This document shows positions 43,037 through 52,326 of a stretch of DNA of 64,000 nt, in pieces. The position numbers and the translations under genes are program-made. The stretch's first letter is position 1. Each line of letters begins with the position of its first letter. The stretch lies in assembly GCF_000213575.1 (NCBI RefSeq), contig NZ_GL892012.1, positions 42,601 through 106,600 on the forward strand, written 5' to 3'. The notes beneath the pieces were generated by a model. The model had not been told where the DNA came from. It ran no database searches and saw nothing but the letters and a program-made list of their open reading frames with translations. Origin of the DNA: Dysgonomonas mossii DSM 22836. GTDB lineage: Bacteria; Bacteroidota; Bacteroidia; Bacteroidales; Dysgonomonadaceae.

Positions 43037-44167
43037 ATGCCGATTATGGAAGATAAATTAGTAACACTAGCTATTCATACAAATGAAAAAGCCCAAATAT
43101 TAAAACATGTATTGGAAGGTGAGAACATTGAAGTACATATCAATGATGTAGATCTTGATAATCCCGGAGTATCGGCCGGAGTTCGTATCCGAATAAAAGA
43201 ATCTGATCTTCCGAAGGCATTAAGTGTTGTAGAAAGTCGCCATTTGTTTAGCTACGATGAGGAAGAAACATATCGTACCGATGATGGACGTCAAAGGATT
43301 TTGATTCCTGTGGACTTCTCCGATTACTCTCTTAAGGCTTGCCGCATCGCTTTCAATTTGGCTCGTGAGCTGGGTGCGAAGGTCAAAATACTCCATGTGT
43401 ATTTCAATCCTTATTATCCTACCGCCCTTCCTATGGCAGAGGCTTTTGCCTATCAGGGGAAAGAGGAAAAGGAATTTCAAAACATAATAGAGAAAGTAAA
43501 AGAAAATATTCAACGTCTCTGCAATACCATCGATAAGAAAGTATCTGAAGGCGAATTTCCGTCAGTTAACTACTCTTATGTGCTTAGAGAAGGTTTGCCT
43601 GAAGAAGAAATAGTGACATTCACAAAGGAATATAAGCCATCAATCATCGTAATGGGCACTAGAGGGAAAGACCAGAAGGATGCCGATCTGATAGGTAGCG
43701 TAACAGCCGAAGTGATAGAAATGACACATGTGCCGTTGATAGCCATTCCAGAGAATACTCCGTTTAAGGATTTCAAGGATGTGAAACACATTGCGTTTCT
43801 TACAAACTTTAGCCAAAGAGACCTTATCTCGTTCGACTTATTGGCTAAATTATTACAACCTTACCAGGACATCCGTATCTCTTTGACTCATATTGCTGTC
43901 AAGAAATCGGATCAGTGGGACGAAATTAAGCTTCAAGGTATTAAAACGTATTTCTCGAAGCAATATCCAAATCTGAATCTCGATTATAAGCTCATCGATA
44001 CTTCCGATATGCTGAAAAGCCTCGACGAATATATCAAAGATGACGGAATACAGGTGTTGGCACTAACAACCAGCAAACGGAATATATTTGCCCGGATGTT
44101 TAGTCCTAGTATTTCGCGCAAGATGTTGTTCCACTCAGATACTCCGTTATTTGTATTGAGAGGGTAG
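43037..44167 (+). CDS. DUF2007 - tandem universal stress protein fusion
   Basis: Cytoplasmic stress protein with a three-part layout. Residues about 4-72 resemble DUF2007 (LVTLAIHTNEKAQILKHVL, GVRIRIKESDLPKALSVVE). Then come one canonical Usp domain (RILIPVDFSDYSLKACRIAF at about 82, IIVMGTRGKDQKDADLIGSV with the G-x(2)-G-x(9)-G-S/T ATP motif) and a second, degenerate Usp domain (about 250-376, lacking a clear ATP motif). Total 376 residues. A start at M4 (43046) is also possible. The DUF2007 fusion suggests signal input. It ends at a strong terminator. Confidence 0.82.
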   Translation: MPIMEDKLVTLAIHTNEKAQILKHVLEGENIEVHINDVDLDNPGVSAGVRIRIKESDLPKALSVVESRHLFSYDEEETYRTDDGRQRILIPVDFSDYSLKACRIAFNLARELGAKVKILHVYFNPYYPTALPMAEAFAYQGKEEKEFQNIIEKVKENIQRLCNTIDKKVSEGEFPSVNYSYVLREGLPEEEIVTFTKEYKPSIIVMGTRGKDQKDADLIGSVTAEVIEMTHVPLIAIPENTPFKDFKDVKHIAFLTNFSQRDLISFDLLAKLLQPYQDIRISLTHIAVKKSDQWDEIKLQGIKTYFSKQYPNLNLDYKLIDTSDMLKSLDEYIKDDGIQVLALTTSKRNIFARMFSPSISRKMLFHSDTPLFVLRG

Positions 44168-44203
44168 AGCGGCTAGATAAGAATATAGTTGTACTTTATA
44201 TAT

Positions 44204-44240
44204 CTATCCGTATCTCTGAAAAGATACGGATAGCTTTTTT
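44204..44240 (+). terminator. Terminator after the Usp gene
   Basis: CTATCCGTATCT / AGATACGGATAG, a 12-bp perfect stem with a 6-nt loop, followed by CTTTTTTAA. Confidence 0.9.
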
Positions 44241-44424
44241 AATAGAGCTTATGCATCAGTATAATCTGAAATGCATGAAAGGAATAATTTGTATTTGAAG
44301 TCTATATGAGAATAGTAGGATAAGCTTCTCTATCATTTTCTTCTTAAAATATGTATATTTGTAATTCGTTTACTTTTTTGAATAAACATTATCTAGATAT
44401 GATTAAGCTAGTGTAGAGCAAGAG

Positions 44425-44475
44425 AAAAGGTAACACATGAAACAATCAAAAAAGTGTCACTTTTGTCACCTTTTG
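44425..44475 (+). promoter_or_regulatory. Three-unit TGTCAC element upstream of the DPP III gene
   Basis: AAAAGGTAACACAT (44425-44438), 16 nt, then TGTCACTTTTGTCACC and TTTTG (44455-44475). The 21-bp core is identical, and the 14-bp outer box nearly so with similar spacing, to the block upstream of lpdA at 13273-13324, in the same orientation to its gene. It ends 46 bp before the ATG. The remaining 44241-44424 is AT-rich with no feature seen. Confidence 0.6.
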
Positions 44476-44521
44476 AGATTATAGATATAATGAGACGATC
44501 GAACAATAAATATATAACTCA

Positions 44522-46612
44522 ATGAAAAAAACAGTATTAATTGCTATGACAGGATTTTCAATGTTGTTTGCAGGCTGTGGAGGAGCGCAAAAAGCATCCC
44601 AAGGAGAGGCTGTCTTGGCCGACTCTGTTCCTGCTGATTTTAAATATGAGGTTGATGCCTTTGCCGATCTCCAAATTCTACGTTATTACGTTCCCGGGTT
44701 CAATAATCTTTCGTTACAACAAAAGGAACTGGTCTACTATCTATCGATGGCAGCCATCGAAGGGCGTGATATTCTTTACGACCAAAATAATAAATACAAT
44801 CTGGCTATCCGCCGTGTGCTCGAAGCTATATATGAAAATTATAAAGGTGACAAGAATACGAACGATTATAAAGAGTTTGAGGTTTATCTGAAACGTGTTT
44901 GGTTCTCTAACGGTATACATCACCACTATGGAGAAGAAAAATTCCTTCCAGGCTTTTCTAAACAGTTTTTTGCCGAACAGGTAAAAGCCTTGCCCGATAA
45001 TGTGATTCCAAGAACCAGTCGTTCGGGGAATGAGTCTGTGAGTGCAGATGAATTTATAAAAATGATTACTCCTGTTATGTTTGATCCGAATGTAATGGCG
45101 AAGAAAGTAAATCAGTCCGGTAACGACCTTATTCTTTCATCAGCTAATAACTATTACGGAGAAGGCGTAACCCAGAAAGAGGTACAGGCTTTCTATGGAG
45201 CTATGAAAGATACGACAGATCAAACTCCGATTTCATACGGACTTAACAGCCGCCTTGTAAAACAAGGAAACAAGCTGGTAGAAGATGTGTGGAAAGTAGG
45301 AGGTCTTTATTCTCCTGCCATTGAAAGAATTGTAGGGTGGCTTGAGAAGGCTGAGGCTGTAGCAGAAAACGATCAGCAGAAAGCGGTTATCACTAAGCTG
45401 ATCTCTTATTACAAAACAGGAGATTTGAAGACATTTGACGAATACGCTATAGCATGGGTGGAAGATCTGAAATCTCAGGTTGATTTTGTAAATGGCTTTA
45501 CAGAAGTGTATGGTGATCCGCTAGGAATTAAAGCAAGTTGGGAATCGGTGGTAAACTTCAAGAATGTAGAAGCTACCAAACGGACAGAAGTTATCAGCTC
45601 AAACGCTCAATGGTTTGAAGATCATTCTCCTGTGGATAAACGTTTCAAAAAAGAAAGTGTGAAAGGGGTATCTGCAAAAGTAATTACAGTAGCTCAATTG
45701 GGTGGAGATTGTTATCCTGCAACACCTATCGGTATCAACCTGCCTAATGCCGATTGGATACGTAAAGATCATGGTTCTAAATCGGTGACAATAGAAAACA
45801 TAATGGAGGCTTACGATGCTGCGGGAGCACATACCGGCTTCAATGATGAGTTTATGTGGTCTGAGCGTGAAGTTAACTCGGTAAAGCAATATGGCTTTAT
45901 AACAGACGTGCTACATACCGACCTTCACGAATGTTTAGGCCATGGCTCGGGTAAATTGCTGCCGGAGGTTGATCCGAATGCATTAGGAGAATTCAGCTCG
46001 ACAATAGAAGAAGCCCGTGCCGATTTGTTCGGTCTTTATTTCCTTGCCGATCCTAAGCTTGTAGAACTAGGTATAATTCCGAATGGTGATGCATACAAAG
46101 CAGAGTATTATAAGTTTATGATGAATGGTCTTATGACTCAGTTGGTGCGGATAGAGCCGGGTAAGAATATAGAAGAGTCGCACATGCGCAATCGTCAGTT
46201 GATCGCTAAATGGGTTTATGAAAAAGGAAAAGCAGACAATGTAGTCGAATATAAAGTGAGAGACGGAAAAACATACGTTGTGGTTAACGATTACAATAAA
46301 TTACGTACTCTGTTCGGGGATCTGTTAGCTGAAATTCAACGCATAAAATCGGAAGGCGATTTTAAAGGAGCAAAAGCGATTGTAGAGAATTATGCAGTCA
46401 AGGTAGATCAAAAATTACATAGTGAAGTTTTGGCTCGCTATAAGAAGCTGAACATGAAGCCTTACAAGGGATTTGTAAACCCTACTTTCGAGTTGGTGAA
46501 GGATAGCAATGGTAAAATTACAGATGTGAAAATTAATTATAAAGAAGGTTATGCAGAGCAAATGATTCGGTACTCGAAAGAGTTCTCTTCATTGCCAACA
46601 TTCAATGATTAA
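44522..46612 (+). CDS. Dipeptidyl peptidase III (M49), lipoprotein form
   Basis: Zinc metallopeptidase removing dipeptides from N-termini. The lipobox FAGC (Cys19) after MKKTVLIAMTGFSMLFAGC predicts membrane anchoring, probably facing the periplasm. The zinc motif HECLGH begins at residue 469 and the second motif EEARAD is at about 496-501. The substrate-binding SQIRLL-like part is diverged. At 696 residues it is close to characterised Bacteroides DPP III. Probably part of amino-acid harvesting from peptides. It is monocistronic, with the TGTCAC element upstream and a terminator downstream. Confidence 0.93.
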   Translation: MKKTVLIAMTGFSMLFAGCGGAQKASQGEAVLADSVPADFKYEVDAFADLQILRYYVPGFNNLSLQQKELVYYLSMAAIEGRDILYDQNNKYNLAIRRVLEAIYENYKGDKNTNDYKEFEVYLKRVWFSNGIHHHYGEEKFLPGFSKQFFAEQVKALPDNVIPRTSRSGNESVSADEFIKMITPVMFDPNVMAKKVNQSGNDLILSSANNYYGEGVTQKEVQAFYGAMKDTTDQTPISYGLNSRLVKQGNKLVEDVWKVGGLYSPAIERIVGWLEKAEAVAENDQQKAVITKLISYYKTGDLKTFDEYAIAWVEDLKSQVDFVNGFTEVYGDPLGIKASWESVVNFKNVEATKRTEVISSNAQWFEDHSPVDKRFKKESVKGVSAKVITVAQLGGDCYPATPIGINLPNADWIRKDHGSKSVTIENIMEAYDAAGAHTGFNDEFMWSEREVNSVKQYGFITDVLHTDLHECLGHGSGKLLPEVDPNALGEFSSTIEEARADLFGLYFLADPKLVELGIIPNGDAYKAEYYKFMMNGLMTQLVRIEPGKNIEESHMRNRQLIAKWVYEKGKADNVVEYKVRDGKTYVVVNDYNKLRTLFGDLLAEIQRIKSEGDFKGAKAIVENYAVKVDQKLHSEVLARYKKLNMKPYKGFVNPTFELVKDSNGKITDVKINYKEGYAEQMIRYSKEFSSLPTFND

Positions 46613-46637
46613 AGTTTATCAACGTTAAGATAAATAC

Positions 46638-46672
46638 AAAAAAGATCGGAAATTATATCTCCGGTCTTTTTT
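46638..46672 (+). terminator. Terminator of the DPP III gene
   Basis: AAAGATCGGA / TCCGGTCTTT stem (one G-U pair), 10-nt loop region, then a T-run. Confidence 0.85.
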
Positions 46673-46723
46673 ATTTATATATTTGCTATGCTAAACACCA
46701 TAAAAAACATGTACTAGACGTAA

Positions 46724-47788
46724 ATGAAAATCTTAATTATATCATCAATCTTTTTTCTTTCAACGCTTCCTTTGCTTTCGCAGTCCCAAAAGGACATTGC
46801 GGTACAAAAGGGAATAGAAGCAGTAAAATTAATGGACTGTGGAAAAGTAGAAGAAAGTATCACTCTGCTTAAGGAAGCTCAGGAACTTGATCCCGCCAAT
46901 ATTGTATACCCTTACGAAATAGCTTATGCGCATTGTCTCGAAGAAAATTATGAAGAGGCTATTAGTATTCTGAAACCGATACAGGATAATGAAGATGCTT
47001 CGGATACGTTTTTCCAAATGTTGGGTATCTGCTATAACTCTATAGGGAATAATGAAGGTGCAATAAAGACCTTTGAGAAAGGTATAAAGAAGTTTCCTGA
47101 TTCAGGTGCTCTTTATTTCGAATTAGCAAATGCGTATATGGCTCAAGATGAAAAATACACTGCATTATCTTATTTTGAGAAAGGAATCGCCGCAGACCCT
47201 ACATATCCGTCTAATTATTATTGGGCAGCTAAAATATATTTAGATACAGAAGATGAAGTATGGGGGATGCTCTACGGCGAACTGTTTATGAATCTGGAGC
47301 GTAATACACATCGTACGGTTGAGATGAGTAAATTGCTGTATGAGACATATAAGAGTGAGATCACGATTGTGAGTGACTCTGCTGTGTCTGTCAGTTTTTG
47401 TAAATATGCAGGACTAGATTTAAAAAATAGTTTGGAATCCTCTTTTGGTAGTGGTATTTACGAACCAATTCTTATGTTGTCTCTTCCGGATGTTAAAACT
47501 TTAGATTTAGCTACATTGAGTACGATTCGCACTAATTTTTTGAATATCTACTATAAAAATAATATAGAGAATATATATCCAAATGTACTGCTCGACTATC
47601 AAAAGTTATTGATGAATGCCGGACACCTTGAAGCCTATAACTATTGGATATTGATGCAGGGAAATCCTTCCGAATTTCTCCAGTGGAAGTCGGCGAATGA
47701 AAGTAAATGGAAAAGCTTTACAGATTGGTTTTCCTGTAATCCGATTAAGCTGTCTTCTAAAAATAAGTTTGTAAAAGAACAGTATTGA
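46724..47788 (+). CDS. Secreted TPR protein
   Basis: Protein of 354 residues with a signal peptide (about 1-21, SSIFFLSTLPLLSQS). At least four TPR units follow between residues 25 and 190 (AVKLMDCGKVEESITLLKEA, YAHCLEENYEEAISILKPI, MLGICYNSIGNNEGAIKTFE, FELANAYMAQDEKYTALSYF). The C-terminal 160 residues are mostly helical with no family I recognise. A periplasmic scaffold role is typical of such proteins. It is convergent with the 215-aa barrel gene and only 4 bp separate the stops. Confidence 0.78.
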   Translation: MKILIISSIFFLSTLPLLSQSQKDIAVQKGIEAVKLMDCGKVEESITLLKEAQELDPANIVYPYEIAYAHCLEENYEEAISILKPIQDNEDASDTFFQMLGICYNSIGNNEGAIKTFEKGIKKFPDSGALYFELANAYMAQDEKYTALSYFEKGIAADPTYPSNYYWAAKIYLDTEDEVWGMLYGELFMNLERNTHRTVEMSKLLYETYKSEITIVSDSAVSVSFCKYAGLDLKNSLESSFGSGIYEPILMLSLPDVKTLDLATLSTIRTNFLNIYYKNNIENIYPNVLLDYQKLLMNAGHLEAYNYWILMQGNPSEFLQWKSANESKWKSFTDWFSCNPIKLSSKNKFVKEQY

Positions 47789-47792
47789 TTTT

Positions 47793-48440
47793 TTAAAGCA
47801 ATTGAAGTTTCAGTCCAAACGATAATCTTAAATAGTCTTTTGGTTTAAGGTACTTGTTCGTAAAAGCACTTGCAAGATATAAGTCATTTGTACTTAGTTC
47901 GTAAAAGGCCGTAACAGACTTAGCAAAAAAACGCTTTTCGTGTGGAATCTTATACGTAAGCCTTTGTCCTATATAGACATTAAACCGCATCTTTGTAGAG
48001 AACGAATAGTAATCGTTTGGATATTTGTCGGGTTCACTTATCCAAAAATCGCCGTTAAGAATAGTGTTGATATACAAGCCACAGGCTAGCGGATCGATAT
48101 AGAATCCTTTTGTCCCTATTGGCTTTGTCCAGGGAATAAAGTTTTGCTTCAAGGTAAAAGTTACCTTATTTTCTTTTGTTGAGTATTTAGGAAGAAATCC
48201 AAAGAACACATCCGTCTCCCATTGATTGTTTTTTCCATAATCCCATCCAGTTCCTATGGATATAAGTCCCATCCCGCCTGCATACTGAAATTTTATATGT
48301 GTAGGAATGAGATTGGCCCACTGGTTCTGATATTTTTCTACACGTTTTTCGTAGCCATTCTGAGAATAGCCGGATAGGCTGAGCAATAGAATAAGTGATG
48401 AAGAAGATATATATTTAATAAGCGACCACTTCATAGTCAT
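47793..48440 (-). CDS. Small outer-membrane beta-barrel protein of unknown function
   Basis: Signal peptide (MKWSLIKYISSSSLILLLSL start, ending GYSQ) followed by about 190 residues of alternating hydrophobic strands (GGMGLISIGTGWDYG, WETDVFFGFLPKY, MRFNVYIGQRLTYKI, YLRLSFGLKLQLL). Total 215 or 213 residues depending on the ATG used (48440 or 48434). It looks like an 8-strand barrel, but the family is not recognised. Its start lies inside the 3' end of the metallophosphoesterase gene (26-bp overlap), so the pair is co-transcribed and likely works together at the envelope. Confidence 0.7.
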   Translation of the reverse strand: MTMKWSLIKYISSSSLILLLSLSGYSQNGYEKRVEKYQNQWANLIPTHIKFQYAGGMGLISIGTGWDYGKNNQWETDVFFGFLPKYSTKENKVTFTLKQNFIPWTKPIGTKGFYIDPLACGLYINTILNGDFWISEPDKYPNDYYSFSTKMRFNVYIGQRLTYKIPHEKRFFAKSVTAFYELSTNDLYLASAFTNKYLKPKDYLRLSFGLKLQLL

Positions 48441-49224
48441 AGGTGTTATCTGAATTTAATGTGAATAGTAAATATTTCTTTTTAGCTATATTGGGTGTGC
48501 CATAATAGATTATTCCATCATCGAAGAGATCGTCTACTGCTATGTTGTGATCGTGAGCATTGAGGCAAAATTGAAGATTTGGAAATTCTTTTATATAGCG
48601 TTGAAATACATTGGCTATATTATTGTTGAACTGTTCTGAAAAAGGACGGACATGCATTGCCATTACTGTTTTATCATATTCACCTTTCCGGTCTTTTATT
48701 TCTTGTTCTATAAATTGAAAATCCGGTACAGGGAGCGAATAATCGAACTCCAGGGCATTGGTGTTTAAACATACAAATTTCGTCCTTCCGGCAATGAAGG
48801 AAAAGTTTTCTTCTCCAAAAACTTTCCTGAAGACTTCTATTCCATTTGCGAGGCAATCGTGATTTCCCAATAAGACTACATAGGGTACTTTCAGTTTGTT
48901 TAGAATATCCCGTTGCCACAGAAATTCTTTGGTAAGCCCAAAATCTGATACGTCTCCTCCATGAATAACGAAATCTATATCGTTTCTTTTGTTTAGTGCA
49001 TTCACAAAATCCTCCGTTTCGTCATACCATCGTTGGGTATCGCCAATCAAAGCAAAGCGTATCGTTTCTTTGTTTCTACAAGCTTCCTCTATTCGAGCTA
49101 TATTCTTTTTGTTGATATCTGTTTTTCCTGAAATGCGACCATCGTACGGATGATATTCGATCATCTCGCATGACTGAAATATATATAATATACCAAGCAA
49201 TAGTACTCCTATCGATTTTTTCAT
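48415..49224 (-). CDS. Calcineurin-like metallophosphoesterase, lipoprotein
   Basis: Phosphoesterase of 269 residues with a lipobox FQSC (Cys19) after MKKSIGVLLLGILYIFQSC. The five metal-binding blocks of the calcineurin fold are visible: ALIGDTQ (GDxQ variant of DxH), VIHGGDVSDFG (GDxxD-like), VVLLGNHDCLANG (GNHD), VMAMHVRPFS (H) and FCLNAHDHNIAV (GHxH variant, AHDH). The first block has Q for H, which is seen in some family members. The substrate is unknown. It overlaps the barrel gene downstream; together they may act on a surface or periplasmic phosphate compound. Confidence 0.85.
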   Translation of the reverse strand: MKKSIGVLLLGILYIFQSCEMIEYHPYDGRISGKTDINKKNIARIEEACRNKETIRFALIGDTQRWYDETEDFVNALNKRNDIDFVIHGGDVSDFGLTKEFLWQRDILNKLKVPYVVLLGNHDCLANGIEVFRKVFGEENFSFIAGRTKFVCLNTNALEFDYSLPVPDFQFIEQEIKDRKGEYDKTVMAMHVRPFSEQFNNNIANVFQRYIKEFPNLQFCLNAHDHNIAVDDLFDDGIIYYGTPNIAKKKYLLFTLNSDNTYDYEVVAY

Positions 49225-49378
49225 TTAACTAATTATTTGAAGCTACAAGAGTACTGCCAATAAATATAATTAGGAAAAAAATCGAAGTGTTGTGTCATTT
49301 TATTGAGCTTTTTTAAGGATGTTTTAACGAAAAGTCCTTATCTATTCTTAATTTTTTGTGTCAATTATTCTGCAATAA

Positions 49379-49531
49379 ATGATGCTTAGTGATTACTTGC
49401 GAAAAATATTCAGAGTTGTATCGTCGTCGACAGGAATCAATCTCCAAGAGCAAAATAAGAATGTAATAGAAACTGTAAAGAAGCGAAAAATAATGGCTGA
49501 GATATTTTATTTCGCTCCTGTGAATAAGTAG
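49379..49531 (+). CDS. Possible 50-residue protein
   Basis: An open frame starting ATGATG in the 49225-49639 gap encodes MMLSDYLRKIFRVVSSSTG... ending FYFAPVNK. It is basic, without a signal peptide or known motif. No promoter box or conserved neighbour supports it, so it may be chance. The remaining gap shows nothing I recognise. Confidence 0.25.
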   Translation: MMLSDYLRKIFRVVSSSTGINLQEQNKNVIETVKKRKIMAEIFYFAPVNK

Positions 49532-49639
49532 TTTATGTATATGTGTAAAAGGTTTCTTTGCTAAGGCGTATAAATAGGAGAGTTAATCAAGCCTTGTCTA
49601 ATTAAATAATGCTTACCTTTATTTTCAAAATATAAAACA

Positions 49640-49921
49640 ATGAAACTAAAAGAAGAACAAAAAAACAAATCGGTACTCACAACCAGTTATGTACTAACAA
49701 ACGGCTCTCCGATAACTTTCGTTCTCTACGATGAGGACGGAGACTGGCAGTTGTTTGGTGATGATGAAGTTGATGATGAAGAGGATGCTTATCTGGTATC
49801 GGTAGACGAGATATTGGAAATGGAACCGATATTGAAGAAACTCCCTGATTTGCAACCGGGACAAGCTGCTACGAGAGAAAAAGATAGTACTCGCTGGTTT
49901 ATCGTTGAGGATGAAGAATAA
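49640..49921 (+). CDS. DUF2185 family protein
   Basis: Small acidic protein of 93 residues: SVLTTSYVLTNGSPITFVLY, then a strongly acidic stretch (DGDWQLFGDDEVDDEEDAY) and LVSVDEILEMEPIL, DLQPGQAATREKDSTRWFI. This is the DUF2185 pattern, a family counted among immunity-type domains in some polymorphic toxin surveys. Here it stands alone without a toxin neighbour, between a phosphoesterase and dnaG on opposite strands, so a free-standing housekeeping role is equally possible. Confidence 0.7.
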   Translation: MKLKEEQKNKSVLTTSYVLTNGSPITFVLYDEDGDWQLFGDDEVDDEEDAYLVSVDEILEMEPILKKLPDLQPGQAATREKDSTRWFIVEDEE

Positions 49922-50038
49922 GGTACTCTAAGTTTCCGCGAAGAGTGATTGTCGTATTTTATATGTGACTAAGTATTTCCTTTTCTAAAAGGACTTGAGA
50001 TGTGAAGATGAGATACGGCAATAAATACTTTAAACTAC

Positions 50039-52039
50039 TTACCACCGCAGAATAATTCTTTCGCCTAGTTCTTTTGCCAGAATTTTTTTTATTTCGTCCA
50101 TTTCCTTAAGCTTTTGCATAAGGATAATAGCCCCGTCCCAGTCTTTTTCCTTTTGTTTCTTTATCAGGTCTTCTTTGATCTCCTTCATCTGTTTCGATAT
50201 ATGAGCATCTTTTAACTCGGTAACTGCACGAGGTACGTTTTTCCAAAGATGTTTTTCTTCGGCAAGAGGTGTGTCTTCCTTTTTTAGATTCTCTCCGAAT
50301 TGCTTCATATGTAGTTTGCTCAACTGATACCTGTCGCTTACCAGTTCGGCTGCAATCTTGCTTATGTGAGCGTCTGTATGAGCCAGGAAATAACGGCTCG
50401 GATTGAAATATTCATTTGCCGAGTGCTCTATTGCATCTTCCAGTATTGTTTTATACAAAGGATTCGTAAACCAAAAACCATCTCTTTGCAAGTCAAATTT
50501 CACCCAATCTATTACGGTTGTCGGCATATCGCCTGTCGCAGGATTGTTTTCTCCTCCTTCAATCAATATTTCCATTCCATACCTGACAATGAAATAGAGT
50601 ATCGCTAACTCAAACTTATCGATGTTTGTCTTTTTTACAATGGGTTTTCCTCTATGCGCTTCAGGCTGTGAGAGGTCAACGTTGATTGCCGATAGCTCAG
50701 GATCTATCTTCGGCTGAGGAGCCTTCTCTAGGTGAGCAAGCCTTTTCTTATTTACTTCCTGAATAAGTATTCGTTCGTCTATATTCAGCAGTATACTGCA
50801 ATCTTTTATATATACACTGCGTATAATATTGTCAGGAATAACCGCGATACTGCTTACTATGTCGGAGATAAGGTTTGCTCTCTTTATTGGGTCATTGCCT
50901 GCATCATCCAATAGTAATTGCGTTTTGAAGCGTATGAAATCCACTTCATGTTCCTGTACGTATTTTGTCAGCGACTCGGCATTTTGCTTGCGTGCAAATG
51001 AATCGGGGTCCTCACCATCAGGAAGAAGTACGACCTTTATTTTCATTCCTTCTTCAAGCAAGAGGTCTATCCCTCTCAGTGCCGCTTTTATACCGGCAGC
51101 ATCACCGTCGTAGAGTATTGTTACATATTCCGTAAAGCGATGGATAAGTCTGATCTGTCCGTGAGTAAGCGCAGTCCCTGAGGAAGCAACTACATTTTCT
51201 ATACCCGCCTGATGCATCGATATCACGTCGGTGTATCCTTCTACCAGATAGCAGCAGTCGGCTTTGGTGATAGCTTGTTTTGCAAAATATATCCCATATA
51301 GTTCGCTGCCTTTGTGGTATATCTCACTTTCGGGAGAATTTACGTATTTTCCTGTATTCTCTGCCTTTTTGAGGATACGTCCGCCAAAGGCAACAACTTT
51401 CCCCGATAATGTGTGTACGGGAAATATAACTCGTCCCCGAAAACGATCGATAAGAGCACCGCTACTCTCACTTTTTATCGTGAGACCTGTTTTTACAAGA
51501 TATTCTTCTTTGTAGCCATTTTTTATAGCTTCTTGCGTGAGGCTATCTCTTTGCTCAAGACTATATCCGAGTTGGAATTTCTGTATAATATCTTCACGGA
51601 ATCCTCTTTCTTTAAAATAACTTAGACCTACAGATTTACCCTCGATATGTTCATGCAGCGTTTTTACAAAATGATTTCGGGCAAAGTCGTTTAATATAAA
51701 AAGGCTTTCACGCTCGTTATAAGCCTGCTTCTGCTCATCGGTTAACTCTCGCTCTTGTATTTCGATGTTATACTTCTTTGCCAGATAGCGTAGCGCATCG
51801 AAATAAGAGAGCTGCTCATGCTTCATAATGAAGTGAACTGCAGTTCCACCTTCACCACAAGCAAAGCATTTACATATATTCTTGGATGGAGAAACGTAGA
51901 ATGACGGAGTCCTGTCTTCGTGGAACGGACACAGCCCTACATAGTTTATTCCTCTACGCTTGAGCGTAACAAACTGAGATACTACATCTACTACTTGTGC
52001 AGCATCTATTATACGGTCTATGGTGGCTTGATCTATCAT
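50039..52039 (-). CDS. dnaG: DNA primase
   Basis: Synthesises RNA primers at the replication fork. The N-terminal zinc-binding domain is CPFHEDRTPSF ... CKCFACGEGG (about residues 38-66). The RNA polymerase core has RFRGRVIFPVHTLSGKVVAF, then the TOPRIM domain YLVEGYTDVISMHQAG (Glu) and TILYDGDAAGIKAALRGIDL (DxD, here DGD), with LLPDGEDPDSF. The C-terminal helical domain (about 470-666) contacts DnaB. At 666 residues the length is normal. It does not lie in the rpsU-dnaG-rpoD operon known from Proteobacteria. Confidence 0.96.
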   Translation of the reverse strand: MIDQATIDRIIDAAQVVDVVSQFVTLKRRGINYVGLCPFHEDRTPSFYVSPSKNICKCFACGEGGTAVHFIMKHEQLSYFDALRYLAKKYNIEIQERELTDEQKQAYNERESLFILNDFARNHFVKTLHEHIEGKSVGLSYFKERGFREDIIQKFQLGYSLEQRDSLTQEAIKNGYKEEYLVKTGLTIKSESSGALIDRFRGRVIFPVHTLSGKVVAFGGRILKKAENTGKYVNSPESEIYHKGSELYGIYFAKQAITKADCCYLVEGYTDVISMHQAGIENVVASSGTALTHGQIRLIHRFTEYVTILYDGDAAGIKAALRGIDLLLEEGMKIKVVLLPDGEDPDSFARKQNAESLTKYVQEHEVDFIRFKTQLLLDDAGNDPIKRANLISDIVSSIAVIPDNIIRSVYIKDCSILLNIDERILIQEVNKKRLAHLEKAPQPKIDPELSAINVDLSQPEAHRGKPIVKKTNIDKFELAILYFIVRYGMEILIEGGENNPATGDMPTTVIDWVKFDLQRDGFWFTNPLYKTILEDAIEHSANEYFNPSRYFLAHTDAHISKIAAELVSDRYQLSKLHMKQFGENLKKEDTPLAEEKHLWKNVPRAVTELKDAHISKQMKEIKEDLIKKQKEKDWDGAIILMQKLKEMDEIKKILAKELGERIILRW

Positions 52040-52326
52040 TGTTATTTACTAACACGAAAGTAATAAAAATATCCCAGTATAGATATTTTATATTTCTATG
52101 CCAAAGTTAAATTATACTTATCGGTCTTCTTCTTTCGTGAATATTCTACACAGTGTCTCTTATGGTTAGGTTATTGGTATAGTAGAGATTTTTTTACAAA
52201 TTTTAGCAATGAAGATTGATCTTATTTGTAGATATATTTGTTACTATTTTTAAGATTCTATCTATCAAGTATGTTTACTTATAAAGAACAAGCTATATTT
52301 GTAGATATTTCGGATAAAAATCTTGT

